Positions 1 through 6,401 of a DNA stretch of 6,473 nucleotides are shown here, in pieces. Within the stretch, counting starts at the first letter, position 1. Every line of letters starts with the position of its first letter. Location of the stretch: contig CAOKHR010000144.1 in the NCBI GenBank assembly GCA_948468325.1, forward strand, positions 1-6,473. Reading direction: 5' to 3'. The stretch is from an uncultured Lachnospiraceae bacterium. Lineage in GTDB: Bacteria > Bacillota > Clostridia > Lachnospirales > Lachnospiraceae. Made by a program: the position numbers and the translations under genes. The notes below the pieces were generated by a model that was not told the DNA's origin, did not search any database, and saw only the letters and a program-made list of their open reading frames with translations.

Positions 1-1
1 C

Positions 2-577
2 GATGAAAACGGATATTCCGGTTTAAGCCGTACGGCGCATTATTTTATCGGCGGCCTGTTAAAGCATATCGCTTCTCTGTGCGCATTTACGAATCCGTCC
101 ACGAATTCCTTTAAACGGCTTGTTCCGGGATATGAAGCGCCGGTTACCATCGGTTATGCAACTTCCAACCGCAGCGCAGTCATAAGAATTCCGGCTTATG
201 CCAAAACACCTGAAACAAAGCGGTTTGAACTTAGAAATCCGGACGCGACAGCCAATCCTTATTATGCTTATGCCGCAATTTTAATGGCAGGACTTGACGG
301 TATTGAAAATCAGACTGACCCGGCGGCAAATGGCTGGGGGCCTTATGATTTTAATCTTTATACTTTGTCAGAAGAAGAGCAGAAGAAAATCAAAGGACTG
401 CCGAAATCTCTGGGAGAAGCGCTGGATGCACTGGAAGCAGATCATGCATATCTGACAAAAGGCGGCGTGTTCCCCGAGCGTTTGATTGAGGTATGGCTAA
501 AGCGTAAGAGAGAAGAGCTTGGGAAGCTGGAACAGATTCCAAATCCGGCTGAATTTAAGATGTATTTTGATCTGTAA
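2..577 (+). CDS. glnA: Glutamine synthetase type I, C-terminal part (5' end outside window)
   Basis: Glutamine synthetase joins ammonia to glutamate using ATP and is the main cytoplasmic route of ammonium assimilation. The reading frame is open from the first bases, so the start lies upstream; 191 residues remain, matching E. coli GlnA from about residue 283 to its end. Seen directly: the flap segment KRLVPGYEAP (residues 38-47 of this fragment) with its Glu, then NRS and IRIP Arg residues and FELR. These correspond to E. coli R321, E327, R339, R344, E357 and R359, so the glutamate and ATP site is intact in this half. The NLY motif that holds the adenylylated Tyr397 in enterics is present (NLYTLSEEE), about four residues later than in E. 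coli. A Tyr also occurs at this place in non-adenylylated Bacillus enzymes, so it does not prove that kind of control. The C-terminus ends PAEFKMYFDL, as expected for a complete end. The next gene follows after 13 bp. Confidence 0.95.
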   Translation, partial: DENGYSGLSRTAHYFIGGLLKHIASLCAFTNPSTNSFKRLVPGYEAPVTIGYATSNRSAVIRIPAYAKTPETKRFELRNPDATANPYYAYAAILMAGLDGIENQTDPAANGWGPYDFNLYTLSEEEQKKIKGLPKSLGEALDALEADHAYLTKGGVFPERLIEVWLKRKREELGKLEQIPNPAEFKMYFDL

Positions 578-580
578 AAC

Positions 581-586
581 AGAGGA
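581..586 (+). promoter_or_regulatory. Ribosome binding site for the RNase E/G gene
   Basis: AGAGGA lies four bases before the ATG at 591 and just after the glutamine synthetase stop. It supports the start at 591 over the in-frame ATG at 519, which would overlap glnA by 59 bases and add 24 residues with no resemblance to the family N-terminus. Confidence 0.7.
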
Positions 587-590
587 AACA

Positions 591-1799
591 ATGGGAAAAA
601 GAGTTGTAATTACAAAACAGAACATCAAAGGCATTAAATATCTGGTTACAGCATTGTTTGAGGATCACCGGATGATGGAAGTGTCCTGTGATGATGCCGG
701 AGAAAATGCACTTCTTGGAAATATTTATATCGGAAAAATTAAAGGGATTGCAGAAAAAATCGGAGCTGCTTTTGTCGAAATTGCTCCCGGGCAGATGAGT
801 TATCTGCCACTGGGAGATGTAAGGGACCCTCTGATGGTAAAACAATGCCGTCAGGGAAAATTAACGGCAGAAGATGAAATTGTAGTTCAGGTTACAAAAG
901 AGGCGGTAAAAACAAAAGATCCTGCCGTATCGACCAATATCAGTTTGAAAGGGAATGCATTTGTCCTGACGTCAGAAAACAAAAGGTTCGGCATTTCAAA
1001 GAAGCTGCCGGATGAAAAGAGAGAGTATTTCCGGACATTGTTTGCCGGAAAAACAATTGGGAAAAACGACTGTGAATTCGGTCTGATTGTGCGCACAAAT
1101 GCAGTGAATTATTCGAAAGAGCAGCTTTTTAGAGAATTTGAAGATCTTTCCGGTAAGTTTCAGAGGCTAAAAGAAACTTACCGGCACCGTACATGTTACA
1201 GCTGCTTGCATTATGCGCCTCCGGGCTATGTAACAAGCGTCAGAGATTACCTTTCCATGCATTTAGAAAAGATTGTGACAGATGATGCAGACGTTTACGA
1301 CATTTTGCACATGTCTTTTTTGGAAGAAGATATTGTAAAAGACAAAAAATTGATTTACTATGATGATCCCGCACTTTCTCTGTCTGCCCTTTATGGGTTA
1401 ATGTCTAAGTTAGAAGAAGCTTTTCATGAGTGTGTCTGGTTAAAATCAGGAGCTTATCTTGTGATTTCTCCGACAGAAGCTTTAACGGTAATTGATGTGA
1501 ACAGCGGGAAATGTACAAAAGGAAGCGCAGAGGATTTTTATTTAAAGGTAAATGAAGAAGCTGCAGAAGAAATTGCAAGACAGCTTAGGCTGCGTAATAT
1601 TTCGGGTATCTGTATTGTGGATTTTATCAATCTGGATACAAAAGAAGCGGAAGAAAAACTGATTCGTACACTCAGGCGTTATCTGGCAGAAGATACCATT
1701 CCTGCTGTATTTGTAGATTTTACAAAACTGGGGCTGGCGGAAATCACCAGAAAGAAAGTAAAAAAGCCTTTGTGGGAACAAATTACAGGCAAAATTTAA
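591..1799 (+). CDS. rng: Ribonuclease E/G family endoribonuclease (RNase G type)
   Basis: This is a cytoplasmic, Mg-dependent, single-strand endoribonuclease for rRNA maturation and mRNA turnover. The protein has 402 residues. An S1-type RNA-binding domain begins near residue 40 (GNIYIGKIKGI, then GAAFVEIAPG and SYLPLGD). The 5'-monophosphate sensor is present as GLIVRT, with R168 and T169 matching RNase E R169 and T170. The metal-binding catalytic aspartates are D302 in VIDVNSG and D344 in IVDFINL, matching RNase E D303 and D346. The core ends with TKLGLAEITRKKVKKPL, the usual family block. The chain then stops within nine residues, so the zinc-link CPxC that normally follows in E. coli RNase E and G is absent, as is any RNase E-type scaffold tail. 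A different CxxC (CYSC, residues 202-205) sits mid-protein. The gene lies 13 bp after glnA and its stop codon is 17 bp before the sialidase start, which suggests a shared transcript. The family call is firm; RNase G rather than E rests on size. Confidence 0.95.
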   Translation: MGKRVVITKQNIKGIKYLVTALFEDHRMMEVSCDDAGENALLGNIYIGKIKGIAEKIGAAFVEIAPGQMSYLPLGDVRDPLMVKQCRQGKLTAEDEIVVQVTKEAVKTKDPAVSTNISLKGNAFVLTSENKRFGISKKLPDEKREYFRTLFAGKTIGKNDCEFGLIVRTNAVNYSKEQLFREFEDLSGKFQRLKETYRHRTCYSCLHYAPPGYVTSVRDYLSMHLEKIVTDDADVYDILHMSFLEEDIVKDKKLIYYDDPALSLSALYGLMSKLEEAFHECVWLKSGAYLVISPTEALTVIDVNSGKCTKGSAEDFYLKVNEEAAEEIARQLRLRNISGICIVDFINLDTKEAEEKLIRTLRRYLAEDTIPAVFVDFTKLGLAEITRKKVKKPLWEQITGKI

Positions 1800-1804
1800 T
1801 GATC

Positions 1805-1811
1805 AGGGAGG
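1805..1811 (+). promoter_or_regulatory. Ribosome binding site for the sialidase gene
   Basis: AGGGAGG is a near-consensus Shine-Dalgarno site with a five-base spacer to the ATG at 1817. It fixes that start over in-frame ATGs at 1772 and 1799 (the latter overlaps the rng stop by one base). Starting at 1817 also places the Lys-rich n-region of the signal peptide at the very N-terminus. Confidence 0.85.
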
Positions 1812-1816
1812 AAAAT

Positions 1817-1915
1817 ATGAAGCAGAATTTGAAAAAAATTTTTACGGTATTTCTTAGTCTGAGCATGGTTTTCAGCATAATGCAGTTTTCAGGAGTATCC
1901 GTAAAAGCAGAGGCA
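1817..1915 (+). other. Signal peptide of the sialidase
   Basis: The N-terminus is MKQNLKKIFTVFLSLSMVFS, a basic n-region followed by a hydrophobic core, ending VKAEAADG. Signal peptidase I would most likely cut after AEA (residue 33); cuts after residue 31 or 34 are also possible. There is no lipobox Cys, so this is not a lipoprotein. Confidence 0.85.
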
Positions 1916-4900
1916 GCCGACGGGCAGATTGATACATCGGAAGAAGGCTGGGAGACAGTGAGGTATTATACAAATGAAGATACGCAAATCACTTCTGCCC
2001 AGACTAAAAACGAGAGGATTGCAGATTTTTTTGCCGGTACACAGAGTATGGTATGGTCTGCAGATTTTAAAACAGGCGGATCGGGACTGCAGGGTATTTT
2101 GACGTTAAATACAAGCAGTCAGTATTACAACCTCTATATTCAGTCAGGAAAGATTAAATTTGAATTAAGAGGCGGCCTGAAAGTGGAACAGACGACGGGC
2201 ACGAATTATGCGGACGGAAACTGGCATACGGTTACACTGGAGATGACCAGAAATAAAAATACAGTGCTTTCTGTAGACGGGACAGAAGTCGGAAAAGCAG
2301 ACAGTACAGCCTGTATTTCAGATTTGACATGGACGCCGGAACAGTTTACAATCGGCGGTGTTACAGGTTACGGAAGCGAAGATCAGACAAGAGGATGGGC
2401 TTTTTCCGGCAGCATGAGAAATATCGTACTGAAAAAGAAAATTGCCACACCGCTTCCGGATACACTATTTTCTACTGCAAATCCGAAAGACGGGCTTATC
2501 CAAACAGGCGTAAGAGGAGCGTTATCTGAAGGAAGCATAAACCTTACTTACCGGTTAAAAGAAGCTGTAAGCAGTAAAGTGACGCTTCTTACAATTGGAA
2601 ATTCCACGGAAATTTATATTGACGGCGCATCCGGCAAAACCGGATTTTCAGCCGGTAATGAAAAACTGGAAGTGAACGTAAATAACACGGCATTGAATAC
2701 AGTGAAGTGGCACAATGTAGCAGTTACGCTGTCTGCAGGCACACTGACGGTTTATGTTGACGGGGAACCTGCGGGAAGCACAGATTTTGCCGGAACAATT
2801 GATGCGTCGTCAATTCTTTGCGGCGCAGATGCTTATTATTCAGAAATAACATTATATGAAAAAGCACTTTCAGAAGAAGATATTGAAACGGTACATGAAG
2901 CAACTTTGTCCAGTCTCTATCCGGACGGAACGGAAAAGATGGACGGATACAAAAAAAGCGATAACCGTGAGATTTACAATTCCGGATTCGGCGGTTCCAC
3001 CGCTTACCGTATTCCGGCGATTGTGACATCGAAAAAAACAGGAACAGTCATTGCATCCATAGATAAAAGATGGAACAGTTCCGCTGATATTGGTGTAATT
3101 GACAGTGTAATCCGCAGAAGCGAGGACAACGGGAAAACATGGGGAGACGTCATTCCCGTGATAGCGCTTTCCGGCAGTTACGCTTATTCGGTAGACCCGG
3201 CGCTTTTGGTTGACAATGACGAAAACAGTCCTCATTATGGAAGAATTTATATTCTGGCAGATATGTGGAGTCAGGGCACAGGTTTTTGGAGTGCAGATAC
3301 GGGCACGGGATATGTCGAAGTGAACGGAAAGAAATATTTAAAGCTGACAGATGAAGCCGGCAGTGAATATACGGTGCGTGAAAACGGTATTGTATACAAT
3401 GCTCAGAATGAGGTTACGGAATACAGAGTGGAAACGGAAGCAGAAGCTCCCTATACAAATCAGGGCGAGCTTTACAAAAACGGAAAGCGGGCAGGCAATA
3501 TTTATAAGAACAGTGAGCTTACTTTTGTAAATACCTGCTATCTCTGGATGACTTACAGTGATGACGACGGACTTACCTGGTCGCGGCCAAAAGACATTAC
3601 GCCTGAGGTAAAAAGCGAATGGATGAAATTCTGCGGAACAGGTCCGGGTATGGGAATTCAGACCCGAAGCGGCAGACTGATTTTCCCGACATACTGCACG
3701 AATGCAGAAAGTATCCAGTCTTCCTTTAATGTCTACAGTGATGACAACGGCAAGACCTGGCATCAGGGCGGATCTCCAAACAACGGCGGTGACATGGAAA
3801 CAGCTGCCGGCCATTTAACAGAAAGCTGTATTGTTGAGCTTGATAACGGTCATTTGATGCAGTTTATGCGAAGCTACAACGGACAGGTAACGGTATCAGT
3901 AAGTGAAGATGAAGGTATAAACTGGAGCACTCCGACACGTCAGGCAGGCATCAAAGATCCTTACTGCCAGATGTCAGCAGTTCATTATCCGGGAAAACTT
4001 CTTGATCCCGCAGATGGGCAGGAAAAAGAGGCGATTATATTCTCGAATCCGGGACCTGACCAGAACAAATATTCACCAAACGGAAGAGAGTACGGTTCTG
4101 TGCGTATTGCATTTGTAAATGAAGACGATACATTAAACTGGGCTTACCGTAAACTGATTGAGGAGAAAAGATATATTTATTCTTCTCTTACTGTTATGAA
4201 CAACGGGGATATTGGACTGATTTATGAGCACGAAAGCTATGCAATGATCGGCGCAGCATTTACGTCCTTTAGTCCGCAGTACATTATGGATACCAATCCT
4301 TATGAAAATACGCCTGCACCTGTAAATCTGACGGCAAAATGTCTGGATAAAAACGGAGCAGAGACAGATGAGCTTAACGTCGGCGGCAAAATAGAAGTTG
4401 AAGTGCAGTTTTCGCAAAATGTATTTGCTGCAGGAAATGTTACTTTGGATATAAAAACAGGCAATAAAGTCAAAGAAGCTCTGCTGGTCGGAAATACGGC
4501 TGCAGATACGCTGAAATTTGTTTACGAAATCGAAAGCGGCGATGCAGGAACCGTTGTTGCAACAGCAGATGTTCATATCAAAGAAGGAGGAGCTGCCGAG
4601 ACGGTTTATAACGTAAGTCTGACAGATAAACCGATTGTAACAAAAGACAGGACAGTCGGAACCATATTTGAAGAGAGTGCAGGGAGCGGCAGATTTACGC
4701 TGCTTCCGACAGACGGCATGTCAGCATCTGCAGGAACGGCACACAGTTCAAATCCTGCTTCAAATGTCATTGACGGAAATGATGACACATGCTGGCATTC
4801 CAAATATGATGACGATAATGCCAGCAATGGCGGACGGCCCAAACACTGGGTTACGATTTCCCTTGGAAAAGAGTATCTGGTGAGCGGACTGCAGTATTTG

Positions 4901-6316
4901 CCGCGCCAGGATTCTTTAAACGGATGCGTTACAAAATATCAGATTGAAATCAGTTCTGACGGTACAAACTTTACTCCGGTTGCACAGGGAAGCTGGAGCA
5001 GAAATAAAGATAGAAAAACAGCATATTTAGACGGTGCGGTAAAAACCTCTTATGTCAGATTCCGTGTATTGGAAACAGGGGACGACTGGGCAACTGCTGC
5101 AGGGCTTGGGATTATCGGAGCGGCAGATTTGAATGCTGCTACAGATAAAACAGAAATTTTAAAAGTTTTATGCAGGACAGATGCCTATGGAGAAAGCCTG
5201 AATTTGGCGGGCGATACAAAAGCATTGCAGGAAGCCGTAAAAAATGCAAGAAAAATTGCCGGAAATGCAGATGCTTCAGCGGCGGAAATTACTGCGGCGG
5301 CACAGAATGTAGAGGATGCGTTTTCCGTAATTTTAGGTTATGCAAAAGAGAATTTAAAAGCAGCCATTGCAAAGGGAAATGCAAAATCAGAAGCAAACTA
5401 CAATCTGACAACATGGCTTGTTTATAAAAATGCGCTGGATGCCGCAAAGCAAATCACAGAAGATGCAGCAGACGAAGAAGCGCTGGAAGCATATATCAAT
5501 CTGCTTACAGCAGAAAATAATCTTGCATTTTCTGCGGAGGGAGATAAAAATGCGGAAATTCTGGAAGAATTAAAAAATCAGGCAAATTTGGTGATTGAGC
5601 AGGCAGATGCCCGGTTTAAGGCAGAAAATTATACAGAAGCATCCTGGGCCGAATATGAAAAGGCATACAACAGACTGAAAAATGCACTGGATAATCCGAC
5701 AAGTGCAGCAGTATTGAAACAGTATATGGCAATGTTAGAAGAGGCAAAGGATATTCTGGTTGAAAAACCGAATTCGGGAACAGGCGAAGATCCTGATAAG
5801 AAGCCGGATACAGGAACAGGGGACGGATCGGGTTCAGAAACGAATCCGGAAGTAAAACCAGATCCTGATAAGAAGCCGGAGTCACCGCTCACATCAGATA
5901 AAGTATATACAGTAGATAAACTGAAATACAAAGTGACAAATCCGGAGAAGAAGACAGTTTCTCTGGTTGGAACAACGAATAAGAAAATGACATCCCTTAA
6001 CGTGAAAAAGGCGGTGCAGATTGAGGGGATCAGCTGTACTGTTACGGAAATCGGTGCAAACGCATTCAAGGGCTGTAAGAAGCTGAAAAAAGTAACGATC
6101 GAAAAGAATCTTACAAAGATTGGAAAACAGGCTTTTTCGGGATGCAGCAGGCTGAATAAAATTACATTTAAGGGTAAGCTGTTAACGGAAGTCGGCAAAA
6201 ATGCTTTCAAAGGAATTTCCAAAAAAGCAGTTATAAAAGTGCCGAAAGCGCAGAAGAAGAAATACAAAAAGCTGCTTTCCAAAAAGGGACAGCCAAAAAC
6301 CGTAAAAATTCAATAA
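1817..6316 (+). CDS. Secreted multidomain exo-alpha-sialidase (GH33)
   Basis: This 1499-residue extracellular enzyme should release terminal sialic acids from host glycoproteins and mucins. Order of parts: signal peptide (1-33), two concanavalin-A-like domains (about 45-209 and 213-364), GH33 catalytic domain (about 380-826), Ig-like beta domain (about 833-943), CBM32 (about 958-1103), helical FIVAR-like region (about 1110-1314), linker (1316-1360), and a Lys-rich LRR_5 domain (1363-1499). All main GH33 catalytic residues can be placed. The layout resembles NanH/NanI-type sialidases of Clostridium perfringens and Ruminococcus gnavus, extended at the C-terminus. No LPXTG sorting signal, transmembrane tail or SLH repeat is seen, so the protein is either released or held at the wall by its basic tail. 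No sialic acid uptake or catabolism genes are visible nearby. The gene follows rng by 17 bp and is closed by two terminators. GH33 is certain from the motifs; linkage preference and product (free or 2,7-anhydro sialic acid) are not. Confidence 0.95.
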   Translation: MKQNLKKIFTVFLSLSMVFSIMQFSGVSVKAEAADGQIDTSEEGWETVRYYTNEDTQITSAQTKNERIADFFAGTQSMVWSADFKTGGSGLQGILTLNTSSQYYNLYIQSGKIKFELRGGLKVEQTTGTNYADGNWHTVTLEMTRNKNTVLSVDGTEVGKADSTACISDLTWTPEQFTIGGVTGYGSEDQTRGWAFSGSMRNIVLKKKIATPLPDTLFSTANPKDGLIQTGVRGALSEGSINLTYRLKEAVSSKVTLLTIGNSTEIYIDGASGKTGFSAGNEKLEVNVNNTALNTVKWHNVAVTLSAGTLTVYVDGEPAGSTDFAGTIDASSILCGADAYYSEITLYEKALSEEDIETVHEATLSSLYPDGTEKMDGYKKSDNREIYNSGFGGSTAYRIPAIVTSKKTGTVIASIDKRWNSSADIGVIDSVIRRSEDNGKTWGDVIPVIALSGSYAYSVDPALLVDNDENSPHYGRIYILADMWSQGTGFWSADTGTGYVEVNGKKYLKLTDEAGSEYTVRENGIVYNAQNEVTEYRVETEAEAPYTNQGELYKNGKRAGNIYKNSELTFVNTCYLWMTYSDDDGLTWSRPKDITPEVKSEWMKFCGTGPGMGIQTRSGRLIFPTYCTNAESIQSSFNVYSDDNGKTWHQGGSPNNGGDMETAAGHLTESCIVELDNGHLMQFMRSYNGQVTVSVSEDEGINWSTPTRQAGIKDPYCQMSAVHYPGKLLDPADGQEKEAIIFSNPGPDQNKYSPNGREYGSVRIAFVNEDDTLNWAYRKLIEEKRYIYSSLTVMNNGDIGLIYEHESYAMIGAAFTSFSPQYIMDTNPYENTPAPVNLTAKCLDKNGAETDELNVGGKIEVEVQFSQNVFAAGNVTLDIKTGNKVKEALLVGNTAADTLKFVYEIESGDAGTVVATADVHIKEGGAAETVYNVSLTDKPIVTKDRTVGTIFEESAGSGRFTLLPTDGMSASAGTAHSSNPASNVIDGNDDTCWHSKYDDDNASNGGRPKHWVTISLGKEYLVSGLQYLPRQDSLNGCVTKYQIEISSDGTNFTPVAQGSWSRNKDRKTAYLDGAVKTSYVRFRVLETGDDWATAAGLGIIGAADLNAATDKTEILKVLCRTDAYGESLNLAGDTKALQEAVKNARKIAGNADASAAEITAAAQNVEDAFSVILGYAKENLKAAIAKGNAKSEANYNLTTWLVYKNALDAAKQITEDAADEEALEAYINLLTAENNLAFSAEGDKNAEILEELKNQANLVIEQADARFKAENYTEASWAEYEKAYNRLKNALDNPTSAAVLKQYMAMLEEAKDILVEKPNSGTGEDPDKKPDTGTGDGSGSETNPEVKPDPDKKPESPLTSDKVYTVDKLKYKVTNPEKKTVSLVGTTNKKMTSLNVKKAVQIEGISCTVTEIGANAFKGCKKLKKVTIEKNLTKIGKQAFSGCSRLNKITFKGKLLTEVGKNAFKGISKKAVIKVPKAQKKKYKKLLSKKGQPKTVKIQ
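1949..2908 (+). other. Two concanavalin-A-like lectin domains (CBM40-like, then LamG-like)
   Basis: The first domain (residues about 45-209) shows the N-terminal sialidase lectin pattern: SADFKTGG, then YYNLYIQSGKIKFELRGG, GNWHTVTLEMTR, VDGTEVG and a closing FSGSMRNIVLKKK. This is close to CBM40, which binds sialic acid. The second (about 213-364) repeats the same fold logic with WHNVAVTLSAG, VYVDGEPAG and the typical LamG/CBM40 ending ALSEEDIETVHE, but it is shorter and more divergent. Both are likely to hold the enzyme on sialylated or other glycans. Domain edges are by eye; whether the second still binds sugar cannot be seen. Confidence 0.75.
2954..4294 (+). other. GH33 sialidase catalytic propeller with an inserted domain
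   Basis: The YRIP motif gives the first Arg of the carboxylate-binding triad (R398). D424 in SSADIG is the acid/base Asp, D460 in SVDPA lines the N-acetyl pocket, E669 in LTESCIVEL pairs with the nucleophile, R685 in FMRS is the second triad Arg, and R757 (less likely R763) in GREYGSVRIAF is the third. Y788 in IYSSLT is the nucleophile. The 16-residue spacing E669 to R685 equals that of C. perfringens NanI (E539 to R555). Four Asp boxes lie at 435-442, 581-588, 641-648 and 696-703. About 90 residues (485-572) are inserted between the first and second boxes, as in the NanI/NanB/NanH group. Confidence 0.93.
4688..5125 (+). other. CBM32 / F5/8 type C (discoidin) carbohydrate-binding domain
   Basis: Residues about 958-1103 show the family landmarks: NPASNVIDGNDDTCWHSKY, then KHWVTISLG, LVSGLQYLPRQ, VTKYQIEISSDGTNF and YVRFRVLE, ending LGIIGAADL. 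CBM32 domains commonly bind galactose, GalNAc or related mucin sugars, which suits a sialidase whose product exposes such residues. An Ig-like beta module (about 833-943, with VTLDIKTGN and LKFVYEIESGD) links it to the catalytic domain. The exact ligand cannot be read from sequence. Confidence 0.88.
5144..5758 (+). other. Helical FIVAR-like spacer region of the sialidase
   Basis: Residues about 1110-1314 are rich in Ala, Glu and Lys with no prolines until position 1294. They break into about three modules, visible from recurring Tyr/Trp positions such as YNLTTWLVYKNALDAAK and YTEASWAEYEKAYNRLKNAL. This is the FIVAR pattern common in surface glycoside hydrolases of Firmicutes, thought to act as a stalk or binding spacer. 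The first module is the most divergent. Confidence 0.72.
5788..5880 (+). repeat. Two exact 21-bp direct repeats in the interdomain linker
   Basis: The same 21 bases occur at 5788-5808 and 5860-5880, a period of 72 bp (24 codons), so the frame is kept. Each copy encodes DPDKKP (residues 1325-1330 and 1349-1354). The spacer carries the related GTG-x-D motifs. The repeat lies in a flexible Pro/Lys/Asp/Gly linker, where copy number can change by slippage without breaking the frame. Confidence 0.9.
5903..6313 (+). other. Lysine-rich BspA-type LRR_5 C-terminal domain
   Basis: Residues 1363-1499 begin with a beta-hairpin-like VYTVDKLKYKVTNPEKKTV segment, then LRR_5 repeats of the form TEIGANAFKGCKKLKKVTI, TKIGKQAFSGCSRLNKITF and TEVGKNAFKGISKKAVIKV, and end at TVKIQ. 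Lysine is very abundant. Such tails recur on secreted enzymes of Lachnospiraceae, and may bind the anionic cell wall or another polymer; that role is an inference. Confidence 0.82.
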
Positions 6317-6322
6317 ACCATG

Positions 6323-6361
6323 AAAAGGAGGAGCTGTATATTTTCGGCTCTTTCTTTTTTT
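6323..6361 (+). terminator. Intrinsic terminator 1 after the sialidase gene
   Basis: The arms at 6323-6336 and 6345-6358 pair over 14 positions, three of them G-U, around the eight-base loop TATATTTT. The lower stem is A-U, so the 3' arm itself forms the U-tract, which runs to 6361. It begins six bases after the sialidase stop codon. Confidence 0.75.
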
Positions 6362-6364
6362 GGT

Positions 6365-6401
6365 GTAACAGTGCAGCCTTCCGGCTTCACTGTTACTTTT
6401 T
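6365..6401 (+). terminator. Intrinsic terminator 2 (stronger hairpin)
   Basis: GTAACAGTG (6365-6373) and CACTGTTAC (6388-6396) are perfectly complementary. After one C/U mismatch, four more pairs (AGCC with GGCT) close on the loop TTCC, and TTTTT follows at 6397-6401. The U-run is only on the right side, so it acts on + strand transcripts. It starts four bases after terminator 1 ends. Confidence 0.88.

Noticed and set aside
519..590. Longer N-terminus for the RNase gene starting at the ATG at 519
   Set aside because: It would overlap the end of glnA and add residues unlike the family; a ribosome binding site stands just before 591.
1615..1642. TTGTGG, 16 bases, TACAAA as a promoter for the sialidase within rng
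   Set aside because: The match to consensus is weak and the bases encode the conserved catalytic block of the RNase; such matches occur by chance.
1772..1816. Longer N-terminus for the sialidase from ATG at 1772 or 1799
   Set aside because: AGGGAGG at 1805-1811 serves the ATG at 1817, and an earlier start would put charged residues ahead of the signal peptide.
3338..3814. 158-codon open frame on the minus strand inside the GH33 domain
   Set aside because: It is antisense to conserved catalytic sequence, and its translation shows no recognisable motif.
5629..6282. 217-codon open frame on the minus strand
   Set aside because: It is opposite the Lys- and Pro-rich end of the sialidase; the Phe/Ser/Pro-rich translation is what the reverse of that biased sequence gives, and no ribosome binding site or family match is seen.
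6323..6332. AAAAGGAGGA as a Shine-Dalgarno site for a downstream gene
   Set aside because: It forms the left arm of terminator 1 and no start codon follows at a suitable distance.
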